Of a DNA stretch of 64,000 nt, positions 43,901-52,988 are shown piece after piece. Numbering within the stretch: the stretch's first letter is position 1; each line of letters opens with the position of its first letter. The stretch is taken from the NCBI GenBank assembly GCA_944390125.1, contig CALXOX010000001.1:1-64000 (forward strand). Direction: 5' to 3'. This stretch comes from an uncultured Alphaproteobacteria bacterium. GTDB lineage: Bacteria; Pseudomonadota; Alphaproteobacteria; Rs-D84. Under the pieces are notes generated by a model. That model searched no databases. It was not told where the DNA came from and saw nothing but the letters and a program-made list of their open reading frames with translations. Both the position numbers and the translations under genes were made by a program.

Positions 43901-45968
43901 AACCACCCGCAACATCAATTGCACCATTCGTGGCCGTAATTTGTGTACCACTTGCAATCAAAGAACTATTAGCATCAACATTTATTGAGCCAACATTCGC
44001 ATCATCAGAAACAATAGCGATACTTGCGCCACCATCTACAGCAACAGCACCGTCAACAGTCAGTTGTTGGGACGAATCGGCACCAAAAACAAGTTTCTTA
44101 CCAGCCCCTGATGCTGTTACATTACCACCAATAGTTATAGTGTCTGCTGCAAATGTTGCACTATATGTTCCACTCTGTATTGCTTCAACAGCGCCATCTA
44201 TATTCAAAGCGCCATTTGTTGAAGTCATAACAAAGCCCTGAGGGCCTGTTGCTGAAACATACACGTCACCATTACCATCGGCTTCTGTATTTTCACCCAA
44301 TATAAAATCACCATTGATTTGAATTGTATTAGCAGCAGTCAAAGAATGCGTAGAACTATCAATATTTAACGCACCACCTGTTACATTCACAGCACCTGCG
44401 ACATTCACACCGCCAATCAAAGCATTCAAATCTAAGACACCACCTGCTACTTCTATTGCGCCAATCTGCAAATCACTGCCAGCCGTATCAGACCCCTGTA
44501 CAGTTAAAATTCCAGACTGGTTAGTCAACGTACCAGAAATAACAATATCTTTAGCATTTATGTCTGTGTTTCCAGACTTATTAGTCACATCACCAGAAAT
44601 AGTGATTTGTCCAATTTCATTTGTCAAAGAAGTAATGCTTAAATCACCACCGTCATTTACAACGCTTGCTAACTCTACTTGAGTACCATTTAAAGTCATA
44701 TTTCCACTATTAGAAACATCACCTTTAATATTCAATACCGCAGCAGACGCAATTTTCGTTGTAGAGCCTGCGAATCCTTCAACACCACCATTGATAACGA
44801 TACCGGCACCGTCAAGTTCCGTCGCCTGCATCGTCAAATTATTTCCATGGTTAGTAACAGAATCTGCCGTTATGGCCTGAGCGGTCAAAGACATATTCGC
44901 ATCTTCATTATAAGAAGGATTGCTAATATCATCATTTATCAAGCCATTTATAACATCACTAGCAATATCCAAACTATCATTCGTAATATTCAAAGTAAAC
45001 TGGCTCAATTTATTCGAAAAAACATTCAGCCAATTGTCCGTATTTGTTCCAGAACCAAAGACCAAAGAACCAGTTGTCAAAGAAAACGTATTATCCGTTT
45101 GCATTGCACTAAGGTCAAAACCATACTCCAGATTTGTTGTTTCGGTTACATCAATTACTAAATCACCCTTATTTACAAAAGATGCATTACTGTTATCCCC
45201 GCCAGACACAGTCAAATTTTCAGCATTTACCACAATTTTACTATCGTTCGAATCGTTTTTAACTGTACCTGCAATTGTAATATCACCACCAGCAGTAATG
45301 TTCATTGTAGAACTTGAATTGTAAACACTACCTGCAACGTCAATATTGCCAGCAGCGCTTACGGTCATATCTCCAGCAGAACCACTATTTTCTATATCAC
45401 CCGTATTCACATCAATAGAATCTGCCGCGATAATTGTGCTGCCTGTGCCAGAATTAGAAAAACTTCCAATTTCTAAAGTTCCAGTCACATCTAAATTAGT
45501 ATTACCACCCGTTACAGCGATACTTCCTGTCTGAGCAGTATTAGCCTGTAAAGAAAAACCATCTGCAATACTTACCACGCCATCGACGGTAAAAGCGTTT
45601 GCCTTTTCAACCGCAAAACTTCCATTGGCTGTTATAGATCCAAAGCTCATATTCACTGGTGTTCCAGGTACATCTGTGACCCCCAAGCCCAAGTGATAGC
45701 CCTCAGCAATAGTAACATTATTCGAAACAGTTATATCAGCCCCCGACCTAAGAGTAAAACCATCGGACGCATCTGTACCACGCCACAACGTAGTTGAATA
45801 ATTAGGCGCAGAAGAAGGCACATCTTGACCAACAACAATGTCAGTTACACTGATACCATCTTGGAACGATCCACCTGTTGTCAAAGGCGCCTCACCGCCT
45901 GCAAAAGGTTCGGCCTGTACACCTAACGGCGCCAAGCACAACATAAAAAATATTGTCTTTTTCATCAT
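40989..45968 (-). CDS. Autotransporter (type Va) with long beta-helical passenger
   Basis: 1659 aa from ATG 45968 (another ATG follows at once). Signal peptide MKKTIFFMLCLAPLGVQA. Residues about 40-1120 are a repetitive passenger with NxGxxT, VxGxVxxxxG and ISGTLTNQSG-like rungs, typical of right-handed beta-helix adhesins. About 1120-1330 is a spacer with a DTDGDGVADSLY calcium-type Asp motif. The last 300 residues are a 12-strand barrel ending in SGSYRF. The passenger would be carried to the cell surface. Two divergent promoters with TATAAT lie between it and eno. Confidence 0.9.
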   Translation of the reverse strand: MMKKTIFFMLCLAPLGVQAEPFAGGEAPLTTGGSFQDGISVTDIVVGQDVPSSAPNYSTTLWRGTDASDGFTLRSGADITVSNNVTIAEGYHLGLGVTDVPGTPVNMSFGSITANGSFAVEKANAFTVDGVVSIADGFSLQANTAQTGSIAVTGGNTNLDVTGTLEIGSFSNSGTGSTIIAADSIDVNTGDIENSGSAGDMTVSAAGNIDVAGSVYNSSSTMNITAGGDITIAGTVKNDSNDSKIVVNAENLTVSGGDNSNASFVNKGDLVIDVTETTNLEYGFDLSAMQTDNTFSLTTGSLVFGSGTNTDNWLNVFSNKLSQFTLNITNDSLDIASDVINGLINDDISNPSYNEDANMSLTAQAITADSVTNHGNNLTMQATELDGAGIVINGGVEGFAGSTTKIASAAVLNIKGDVSNSGNMTLNGTQVELASVVNDGGDLSITSLTNEIGQITISGDVTNKSGNTDINAKDIVISGTLTNQSGILTVQGSDTAGSDLQIGAIEVAGGVLDLNALIGGVNVAGAVNVTGGALNIDSSTHSLTAANTIQINGDFILGENTEADGNGDVYVSATGPQGFVMTSTNGALNIDGAVEAIQSGTYSATFAADTITIGGNVTASGAGKKLVFGADSSQQLTVDGAVAVDGGASIAIVSDDANVGSINVDANSSLIASGTQITATNGAIDVAGGLWFGGINPKPENGLIVENTNNLTLKSDNAQVEIGGALDLGVGNTLTLDAANSSVIANGNITAGGILNANAQNINMGNITNTGTTTLVATDTVNLGNVAANSGKLNITANGTTNPNVVLGGMTVASGAVVNIGSDEILNVKSSGDIVVSGNISQGNQSGALNFLADSINVNGNAGLQLIGSYEANSGTALLEFANAVSITENVNVAEGTEVVFDAATFAASDIDNSGLLAINSDNGINLNQISNTGSLTLNSGKGFTTVDTFAVGSLGNITLEGAGLTTAGVFTTSDTILYQNYSGNMTDGMVNVASDDYSITASQFGVAGIEQKSGYMQINSSDVDISGNVIAGDLRFAKNPADTWIDATIGGNVSGGVDFWGIKRLNIAGNYTFNNDSDLWAAILPYQDSESLSGDTTNQNYWSTIEATADNKVGEITNAENGAALITIGEQFISNISGIVNNTADNAPQVGITLFDTVDQGTAIWLLHAEKGIVVTDAFEKLRNLDVKFCNADGTVCIDYADTLHPANDGTYSDEGDSPIYISERDTDGDGVADSLYVVFDPNFGGPVEVFRIQPIVAATEPHTEGEYVSAGALDNLIVGQLQNTKFYNSTPIELIPQIFKGTNLAQMADELYDRMEYYNMTGERDPLARFSRLFQARELEQIAGAVALNEHTSFRDFEDRMFDEFIWNRNRNLKKAWLDVDYGMFFQNVSDGKHADGNRFSIAGGFDWQNSETTILGLTARISNSSSDNSDAMELGYLPDTPVAGFVDLTVDDLNIGLGGYMMKTLGEKTRLYGNGFLDIHLFDVSRDQTFMDHIDGSGSAFSLITEWGLLHDWLNQYIVGNAYARVGYNFGFDITEHAAGQDYMNMQSDGYLILTPGYSLTAQKRIYPSAWFQIRPYASIGVEYDVLGAPDYVKYKFALAHTYTKYDVDIDPLWANIGGGIEFLSASGIQLGIDYRYQYNDAIQLHNIKVSGSYRF

Positions 45969-46026
45969 ATTTCTGTTTCTTTCCAACCAATTTTATGATT
46001 ATATTATTGCACAATTCGTCGAATAA

Positions 46027-47343
<1,317 letters not shown>

Positions 47344-47359
47344 AAAGACTTAAAATATA

Positions 47360-47566
47360 ATGAACGTACCATTTGATATTTTGTTGGCTCTTAAATATTT
47401 GGCTGCAATAACCATATTGGCGGTTGTTATACTGACACCGGCGTGGCTTGCACGTCAAACAGGTAAAAGTAAACAAGATATGATACTGGTACGTTTAGCC
47501 AGCTGGATTTTTGGTTGGACTGGAATTGGTTGGCTTTGGTCATTATTCTGGTCTGCGAAGAAATAA
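47360..47566 (+). CDS. Small membrane protein, superinfection-immunity (Imm) type
   Basis: 68 aa. TM about 9-28, a short basic loop (ARQTGKSKQD), then IFGWTGIGWLWSLFW. The last motif is the hallmark of the superinfection immunity family, named after phage T4 Imm, which blocks DNA entry of related phages. Such genes are also widespread as chromosomal genes of unknown role. It may be co-transcribed with eno and ends in a terminator. Confidence 0.7.
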   Translation: MNVPFDILLALKYLAAITILAVVILTPAWLARQTGKSKQDMILVRLASWIFGWTGIGWLWSLFWSAKK

Positions 47567-47567
47567 T

Positions 47568-47593
47568 AAAAATCCCGCCGTCGCGGGATTTTT
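47568..47593. terminator. Bidirectional terminator
   Basis: AAAATCCCGC/GCGGGATTTTT with CGTC loop. Confidence 0.85.
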
Positions 47594-47594
47594 A

Positions 47595-47888
47595 TTATTC
47601 CAACATGCAAGGTTCTGTATATTCGAACCACCCTGTGTCATCTGGATAAGAAGTATTACTGGGCACGTACATCAAACAAATTCCCATACTGTCACTAACA
47701 CAGGGCACCAAAAAGTTACTATTTTGATTGTTAAGTTCTGTATACCCCGATGGGCAAGAAGTATCAGATACAATTATGCCCTGTTCTTCTATTGTAATAA
47801 ACCCATATGCCGAACACGTTGTTGGGAATTCATAAGCATACGCTTTAAAAGACGAAATCATACAAACAATAAAAAATAATTTTTTCAT
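47595..47888 (-). CDS. Secreted 'CPSGY' protein, copy C
   Basis: 97 aa. Signal peptide (about 1-18), a degenerate first motif (TTCSAYGF) and an intact SCPSGY, then a Cys, ICLMYVP and the end DTGWFEYTEPCMLE. Second gene of the leader-C unit, 18 nt after the VTKC gene. Confidence 0.78.
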   Translation of the reverse strand: MKKLFFIVCMISSFKAYAYEFPTTCSAYGFITIEEQGIIVSDTSCPSGYTELNNQNSNFLVPCVSDSMGICLMYVPSNTSYPDDTGWFEYTEPCMLE

Positions 47889-47906
47889 TTTATAAATCCT
47901 ATTTTA

Positions 47907-48317
47907 TCAAGAAAGATTTTGTAACATATACGTGCGTAATGAATTACTATTATTTTGAAAATACTGTGCACATCTTGACGCACAAGAACTTAAACAGCTG
48001 GCTTCATTAGCATATCCTACAGCATAAACCCAAAGTGAAACAGCTGGATCAATCATCCTGCACCAACAATTGGTATTATCTCCACTTGAACTTGAGGTTT
48101 GAACTTCGCCTACCGAATTACCGCCATTTCCCGTTCCACAAAAAGCAACGCCTCTTACAGAAATTGAACCGCAAGTTGAATAGAAATTTGAACCAGAACC
48201 ATTTGAAAAAATACAACTAGAAAAAACTGACGTATCTATGCATTTTGTAATCGCAAACGCTGAAAAATTAAAACACGAAACCAAAAGAAATAATACGAAA
48301 ATAAAAAATTTACCCAT
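47907..48317 (-). CDS. Secreted Cys-rich 'VTKC' protein, copy C
   Basis: 136 aa. Signal peptide (about 1-22) ending before AITKC, SSCIF, a Ser/Gly stretch, CGSISVRGVAFCG, then CWCRMIDPAVSLWVYAVG and the C-x3-C-x3-C end (CLSSCASRC). Same framework as copies A and D. Translated from AGGAGG RBS after leader copy C. Confidence 0.8.
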   Translation of the reverse strand: MGKFFIFVLFLLVSCFNFSAFAITKCIDTSVFSSCIFSNGSGSNFYSTCGSISVRGVAFCGTGNGGNSVGEVQTSSSSGDNTNCWCRMIDPAVSLWVYAVGYANEASCLSSCASRCAQYFQNNSNSLRTYMLQNLS

Positions 48318-48522
48318 TTAAAGCCTCCTTTTTTTGCTTTTTAAACAACGAAAAAACCACCTAAAACTGGGTGGTTGGAGGTTCTAAACTATACATTATG
48401 GAATAGCACGGTTTATTCAATATATTAACCGTCCTCCAACCGACTACGATTGGAGAGTTTTAACGTCTTAAAGACGCATAATGTAGAGGTTTAGATGCCT
48501 CAATGCGACAACCCGTCGCATC
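48318..48522 (-). ncRNA. Structured leader RNA, copy C
   Basis: On the minus strand: P1 GATGCGAC/GTCGCATT; P2 GAGG/CCTC with loop CATCTAAA; P3 GCGTC/GACGT with a short TTTAA loop; P4 CTCCAAT/GTTGGAG; hairpin ACGGTT/AACCGT with loop AATATATTGAAT; hairpin CTAT/ATAG; then CCTCCAACC, which pairs with GGTTGGAGG and overlaps the terminator stem. Stems differ from A and B while keeping pairing, and CCTCCTGA has become CCTCCAAC together with its partner. Confidence 0.78.
48348..48376 (-). terminator. Terminator inside leader copy C
   Basis: AACCACC/GGTGGTT followed by T6 on the minus strand. Confidence 0.82.
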
Positions 48523-48528
48523 GACAAA

Positions 48529-48556
48529 ATGATAACACAAAGATGGTATAAATCAA
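48529..48556 (-). promoter_or_regulatory. Promoter of leader copy C
   Basis: Minus strand TTGATT, 16 bp, TATCAT. The -35 and spacing are the same as for copy D. Confidence 0.65.
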
Positions 48557-48560
48557 CAAT

Positions 48561-48593
48561 AAAAAATCACGGGAACTTTCATATTCCCGTGAC
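48561..48593 (-). terminator. Terminator of the 51-aa gene
   Basis: TCACGGGAA/TTCCCGTGA followed by T6 on the minus strand, just upstream of the leader-C promoter. Confidence 0.85.
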
Positions 48594-48612
48594 TTTCACA
48601 AATAACATTCAA

Positions 48613-48768
48613 CTATTTTTCATTCTGTGGTATATGAACATTTATATCGCGCAGCTTGAACTCAGCCGCTAAATTTACCTTTGCGAGCCCCTTTTTATAC
48701 GCGCCCCCCTGCACTTTTCCTTGTAATGCAGCCGACGCCTTTTCAAATTTATTCATATTTTCTGTCAT
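48613..48768 (-). CDS. Small 51-aa protein, unknown
   Basis: Starts MTENMNKFEKASAALQGK and ends VHIPQNEK; soluble, slightly basic, no family recognised. Support for a real gene: a near-consensus promoter, SD GAGG 8 nt before ATG and a strong terminator right after the stop. It stands alone between ompA-like and leader C. Confidence 0.65.
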   Translation of the reverse strand: MTENMNKFEKASAALQGKVQGGAYKKGLAKVNLAAEFKLRDINVHIPQNEK

Positions 48769-48806
48769 CTTCAATGCCTCTTTACCAACATCTCTCAGAC
48801 AAACGG

Positions 48807-48835
48807 AATATATACTAATAAACGTTTTTTGTCAA
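48807..48835 (-). promoter_or_regulatory. Promoter of the 51-aa gene
   Basis: Minus strand perfect TTGACA, 17 bp, TATATT: one of the strongest promoters in the window, 39 nt before the ATG. Confidence 0.75.
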
Positions 48836-48863
48836 GTATTTTGTACTCCACATGTCTAAAGCG

Positions 48864-50420
48864 CTACTGTGTACATCCATACATACCGCAGACTTCCGCA
48901 TCCTCTGGCGCAACATATTCCTCAACCACGGTCACAGGAACCGGTTTTTCTTCGGTATAATGAACTTCTTTAACAACTTTCACACGACGATTTGCAGCTT
49001 TCGCAACGCCGTCTGGTGTCTGCACAGCCAAATCTTCTTCACCAGCAGAAACTGCAACAATCTGACTTGCAGGTATGCCGTATTTTATCAACATATTCTG
49101 AACAGCCTCTGCACGACGTCCGCCCAACGCATAATTATAATCTTTGCTGCCCATAGTATCCGTGTGACCAACAACAGAAACCTTTATATTCTTGCTACCC
49201 TGTGTTGCTGCAGCCAATTCTTTTATAACTTTTTCATATTCAGGTTTTATTGTCGCTTTATCAAAGTCAAACATAATTTCAAATACTTCTTCCATAACAT
49301 GCTGTTTTGGCTCCAATGGAATCTGCTGAACTTTAATAAAGGTCTTTTCATATGCTTTATTGTTATTCGCACTTTCTTGCAACTGATCCAAACGTGCATT
49401 GATTGCAGCCAACTCTTCACGCATAGCCATCATCATATTGATAAACTCTTCGCGCGTTACCAATTCATCACTTATCTGTGGAATATCCTCTTGCACAGAT
49501 TCTTTAACAGCTGGAACGCAATCCGTATCGTTAGAATCAACACATTCACGAACACTACTGTCGTTTATGTTATTACTATCACTAATAGTCTTATCGCCAC
49601 CATAAATATTCTGATTAAACACTAATGGTTGAACAGGAACAGGATTTATCAAATGTTCTGGAACATTTACATTATTTACAATAATGACGCCTTCACGCGC
49701 TTTACCAGCACCATTCATAGCTGTCATATTTCTTGTATCCGGATAATACGTCTGCGCTGCTGGTTGACTTGTACGCTCTACTGCCACAAAAGTTTCACCA
49801 TTTGCAGAAATTGTTGCTTGTGTTGTTTCTGTTGTTGTTTCAGTTGTTGACTTCACAATTTTTCCACCAGAGCAATCACGTAAAGCTGTCATTGTTTTAT
49901 AATATCTATCACGACATTCACTGGCGGTACCAGCCTGACCACTCGCCGATGCAGACAACCAGCAGTCGTACTTTGCCTGAGCTTCTGCCGCCAATTCAGG
50001 ATTCGTCATACTGGCATCATTTTTCAGTTGATTCAACAAATCATTATAAGCTGTATATAATTCAAAAGATTCTTGTTCATCAGCAACAGGCCAGTTATCT
50101 AACATTTCTGGGAATGGCAGTTCACCGCTAAATGCTGCAACCGCTTTCTGCGCAAAATATTCACCCATATCAGGATAACCACTGGTCCGTGCATTATAAA
50201 TTGCATAAGAGCGATAATTCATCGCCAATTGATTCAAGAAGGAATCTTTATGTGGTGCTGAATAAACATCCAAGTTTTCAACATAATCAACAGTTGGTGT
50301 TGCAACCGCCATATACTCATCATTACTGTTGCTACCTGCACACGCAGCCAAGGCAACAACTGAAACCGCCGCCACCGCACGCATAATAACAAACATAGAT
50401 GTTAAAGATTTATTTTTCAT
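48864..50420 (-). CDS. OmpA-domain lipoprotein
   Basis: 518 aa. Signal peptide with lipobox ALAAC (Cys about 27), a long variable region with Thr/Asn-rich linkers and a coiled-coil part (MMAMREELAAINARLDQLQE), then a C-terminal OmpA domain (about 375-485): IMFDFDKATIKPEY, VVGHTDTMGSKDYNYALGGRRAEAV, NRRVKVV. The OmpA domain holds peptidoglycan, tethering the outer membrane to the wall. It is longer than a typical Pal. Own terminator region not seen; SD GGAAG. Confidence 0.88.
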   Translation of the reverse strand: MKNKSLTSMFVIMRAVAAVSVVALAACAGSNSNDEYMAVATPTVDYVENLDVYSAPHKDSFLNQLAMNYRSYAIYNARTSGYPDMGEYFAQKAVAAFSGELPFPEMLDNWPVADEQESFELYTAYNDLLNQLKNDASMTNPELAAEAQAKYDCWLSASASGQAGTASECRDRYYKTMTALRDCSGGKIVKSTTETTTETTQATISANGETFVAVERTSQPAAQTYYPDTRNMTAMNGAGKAREGVIIVNNVNVPEHLINPVPVQPLVFNQNIYGGDKTISDSNNINDSSVRECVDSNDTDCVPAVKESVQEDIPQISDELVTREEFINMMMAMREELAAINARLDQLQESANNNKAYEKTFIKVQQIPLEPKQHVMEEVFEIMFDFDKATIKPEYEKVIKELAAATQGSKNIKVSVVGHTDTMGSKDYNYALGGRRAEAVQNMLIKYGIPASQIVAVSAGEEDLAVQTPDGVAKAANRRVKVVKEVHYTEEKPVPVTVVEEYVAPEDAEVCGMYGCTQ

Positions 50421-50490
50421 AAAAGCTTCCTTTCTATAATCCCTTACATTATACGATTTTTTGCCATATGAGTAAAGTGAAAATTACCAT

Positions 50491-50515
50491 AAAAAAACCG
50501 TCATTTACGACGGTT
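50491..50515 (-). terminator. Terminator of the 272-aa gene
   Basis: AACCGTC/GACGGTT followed by T7 on the minus strand. Confidence 0.8.
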
Positions 50516-50518
50516 ATA

Positions 50519-51337
50519 CTAATTACCAAACAAAGACGTTGCCAGCGACCCAATAGATCCAACAGAAGCCCCCAATCCGCCACCACCTGTAATACTACTT
50601 ACAGACTGCATGATACTGCCAGTATTTGTCGGTTCGCCCAGCGAGTTTATCGTACCAGTCAAAAATTCCCCCCACATTTCACGTTTTTTTGCACTCAATC
50701 TAGAATAAGAACACTGTTCAATTTTTGCCATCAGTTTTCCAGCCATTGTCAATTCAGATGCAGAATAATCCGCCTCAGTAAAATCGACCAAATTGAAAAT
50801 ATCATAAATATCAGAAACTGTTACTTTATTCTTATCTGAACACATTCCCGCAGGCGAACCATCTGAGCAATACGTCGCTTTGCCCACCCTTGGAAAATTC
50901 TCCCACACCATACCAGCATTTCCATCACCTGCAAAATAATCGTAACAAATCAATTCATCCATATCGGTACCAGCCGCAATTTCAACTGCAGACGCATACC
51001 CACCAACTGCGACACGACAACGCTGACGTCCAAGACGTTTCTGAACTTCATCGGCTGTCATGGCCCCTGTTTTCGCCCATTCTTTAACAACGTTGTCAAC
51101 AAATGTTATTTCTTGCGAACTGGGGATACATTCATCGGTCAATGCCTTCTGTTTTGCACTAAGTTGTTGAACACTACTAATTAGATTTAAAACAGTTGGA
51201 ACTAAACTAGCTGCCGTCGTAGAAGAAGATGATTCTTGTGCTGCGACAGGTGCAGCCTTATTGATAGTAACAGCCGCAGCCGGTGTACCGGTTGCACAAA
51301 CTAACGCCCCAACAAAGAATAGTAAAAACTTTTTCAT
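50519..51337 (-). CDS. Exported protein, unknown function
   Basis: 272 aa, not recognised. Signal peptide (about 1-22), Ser/Thr stretch, a helical Cys-containing core (QRCRVAVGGYASAVEIAAG, MVWENFPRVGKATYCSDG) and a Gly/Ser-rich tail (SSITGGGGLGASVGSIG). At least six Cys suggest a periplasmic or surface location. Divergent from lptC. Confidence 0.75.
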   Translation of the reverse strand: MKKFLLFFVGALVCATGTPAAAVTINKAAPVAAQESSSSTTAASLVPTVLNLISSVQQLSAKQKALTDECIPSSQEITFVDNVVKEWAKTGAMTADEVQKRLGRQRCRVAVGGYASAVEIAAGTDMDELICYDYFAGDGNAGMVWENFPRVGKATYCSDGSPAGMCSDKNKVTVSDIYDIFNLVDFTEADYSASELTMAGKLMAKIEQCSYSRLSAKKREMWGEFLTGTINSLGEPTNTGSIMQSVSSITGGGGLGASVGSIGSLATSLFGN

Positions 51338-51388
51338 CTCTCTTATCGCGAATTATAACATAAAAAAAACGCTGAATAAATATAAAAA

Positions 51389-51417
51389 TTGCTTTTTTGT
51401 TATCATCGCGCTAAACT
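51389..51417 (+). promoter_or_regulatory. Promoter of lptC-lptB
   Basis: TTGCTT, 17 bp, TAAACT, then 6 nt to GTG 51424. It predicts a leaderless mRNA starting with GTG. Confidence 0.6.
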
Positions 51418-51423
51418 GTGCGT

Positions 51424-51903
51424 GTGCAAGGCGATAAACGCAATTTTATAATATTCTCTAAACACAGAAGGTTAAAACGTCTGTGGCAGTTTTTCTTTAC
51501 TGGATGGGGCTTAGTAATGGTGGCTGCACTAATTGCGGGTTCTTTATTTACTCGTCAACTTTTATGGACCCCCATATCTGCGATAAATATGACAGATATC
51601 GTCAGCAACCAGTTTAAAATGTCAAACGCATCCTTTTCTGGTACAGATAAAAACGGCGAACCTTTTGAAATTTACGCCGTCAGCGGCCGCCAAGAATACG
51701 ACAAACCAAACGTAATTTTGCTAGACAAGGTATCCGGAACGACAACCAGAGTTACAGATGGAAAAAAGATAACAGATCATATAACGGCCAATAAAGGTAC
51801 ATATGACCGGATAAAAAAATCTATAACTCTAACAGATAATGTACGCGTTGATTCCAGCAACGGTGACAAAATTAGAACAGACGAATTGGTGATAAAGCTA
51901 TGA
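51424..51903 (+). CDS. lptC: LPS export periplasmic protein LptC-like
   Basis: 159 aa from GTG 51424 (GTG 51418 is the other choice). A basic N-terminus (KHRRLKRLW), one TM (about 20-40), then an LptC/OstA jellyroll: ASFSGTDKNGEPFEIYAVSG and ITLTDNVRVDSSNGDKIRTDEL. LptC bridges the LptB2FG transporter to LptA for LPS transport. It overlaps lptB by 4 nt; the usual lptA between them is missing here. Confidence 0.85.
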   Translation: MQGDKRNFIIFSKHRRLKRLWQFFFTGWGLVMVAALIAGSLFTRQLLWTPISAINMTDIVSNQFKMSNASFSGTDKNGEPFEIYAVSGRQEYDKPNVILLDKVSGTTTRVTDGKKITDHITANKGTYDRIKKSITLTDNVRVDSSNGDKIRTDELVIKL

Positions 51904-52628
51904 AACGATCCGTATTAAGAGTAGAACATTTATCTAAATCATACGGCAAACGTATGGTGATCAAAGACATTTCATTAGAAGCCCATCAGGGCGAATCGGT
52001 TGGTTTACTGGGTCCAAATGGAGCCGGAAAAACCACAGCTTTCTATTGTATTACGGGTCAATTGAACGCGACTGGCGGTCAAATATTTTTAAATTCTCAA
52101 GACATTACTCACCTGCCGTTTTATCAGCGAGCCCGTCTGCACATTGGCTATCTACCACAGGAAAACAGCGTATTTCGTGGTTTGACTGTTGAACAAAATA
52201 TAATGGCAATATTGGAAGTCGTCGAACCAAGCAAGAAAAAGCGCCAACAAAAACTAGACGCCTTATTAGATGAGTTTTCTATCACCGCACTTCGTCGCAG
52301 TCCTGCAACCGCTCTATCTGGCGGTGAACGCCGTCGTGTAGAAATTGCTCGCGCATTAGCAAATGACCCAAAATTTATTTTGCTAGACGAGCCGTTTGCT
52401 GGAATTGACCCAATTGCGGTAAACGAGATTAGAGACTTAGTTTCACAATTAAAAAATCGTGGTTTAGGCGTTATCATTACCGACCATAACGTTCGCGAAA
52501 CGCTTGGAATTACTGATCGCAGTTATGTTTTGCATGATGGAAAAATACTAAAGCATGGGACCACACAAGAAATTGTAAAAGACGAAATGGTGAAAAAGGT
52601 CTATCTGGGCGAAGATTTCGTTATGTAA
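51900..52628 (+). CDS. lptB: LPS export ABC transporter ATP-binding protein
   Basis: 242 aa. Walker A GLLGPNGAGKTTAFYC, Q-loop YLPQENSVFRGLTVEQNI, signature ALSGGERRRVEIARAL, Walker B FILLDEPFAGIDPIAV, H-loop ITDHNVRETL. The wording around NSVFR and GIDPIAV is LptB-specific. It powers LPS extraction from the inner membrane together with LptFG, not in this window. Confidence 0.95.
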   Translation: MKRSVLRVEHLSKSYGKRMVIKDISLEAHQGESVGLLGPNGAGKTTAFYCITGQLNATGGQIFLNSQDITHLPFYQRARLHIGYLPQENSVFRGLTVEQNIMAILEVVEPSKKKRQQKLDALLDEFSITALRRSPATALSGGERRRVEIARALANDPKFILLDEPFAGIDPIAVNEIRDLVSQLKNRGLGVIITDHNVRETLGITDRSYVLHDGKILKHGTTQEIVKDEMVKKVYLGEDFVM

Positions 52629-52660
52629 CCACGGCAACTCACAACTGAAATGTTTATCTT

Positions 52661-52688
52661 GCGGGGTTTGGTCCCGCTTCAATGCGGG
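52661..52688. terminator. GC-rich hairpins between lptB and CPSGY copy D
   Basis: Three alternating arms GCGGG, CCCGC and GCGGG allow two exclusive hairpins (52661-52677 or 52673-52688). No T run; a terminator is possible but unsure. Confidence 0.4.
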
Positions 52689-52697
52689 ACAGCCCAT

Positions 52698-52976
52698 TTA
52701 TTCCAACGGACAGACGGACGTAAATTCATATGAACCGCTGTCGTCGGTATAAGTTACCCCGACTGGCGCGTACATAATACACGAACCAGCGGGTGATGAC
52801 ACCAGACAACTGTACGCCGTACCGGCGGATGTATATCCAGCGGGACACGTGCTGTTCGCGATTTCCATATACGATTCCACAACCGCAACATAACCCGCCG
52901 GACACGAAGTAGACGGCGCGGCGGCAAATGCGCCAATAGGCGCAATCGCTAGTACAAAAATAAATATACGTTTCAT
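52698..52976 (-). CDS. Secreted 'CPSGY' protein, copy D
   Basis: 92 aa. Signal peptide (about 1-19), two CPAGY motifs, SCIMYAPVG and the end DSGSYEFTSVCPLE, closest to copy A. The coding sequence is clearly more GC-rich than copies A and C and most of the window. Second gene of the leader-D unit, 12 nt after VTKC copy D. Confidence 0.8.
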   Translation of the reverse strand: MKRIFIFVLAIAPIGAFAAAPSTSCPAGYVAVVESYMEIANSTCPAGYTSAGTAYSCLVSSPAGSCIMYAPVGVTYTDDSGSYEFTSVCPLE

Positions 52977-52988
52977 ATTCGCCCCCGT

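Noticed and set aside
43510-44241. 243-codon open frame antisense to the autotransporter passenger
   Set aside because: It arises from the repetitive passenger sequence read on the other strand; no SD, no domain, composition mirrors the repeats.
48852-49625. 257-codon open frame antisense to the OmpA-like lipoprotein
   Set aside because: The lipoprotein on the other strand has a lipobox and an OmpA domain; the antisense product is Phe/His/Asn-rich noise.
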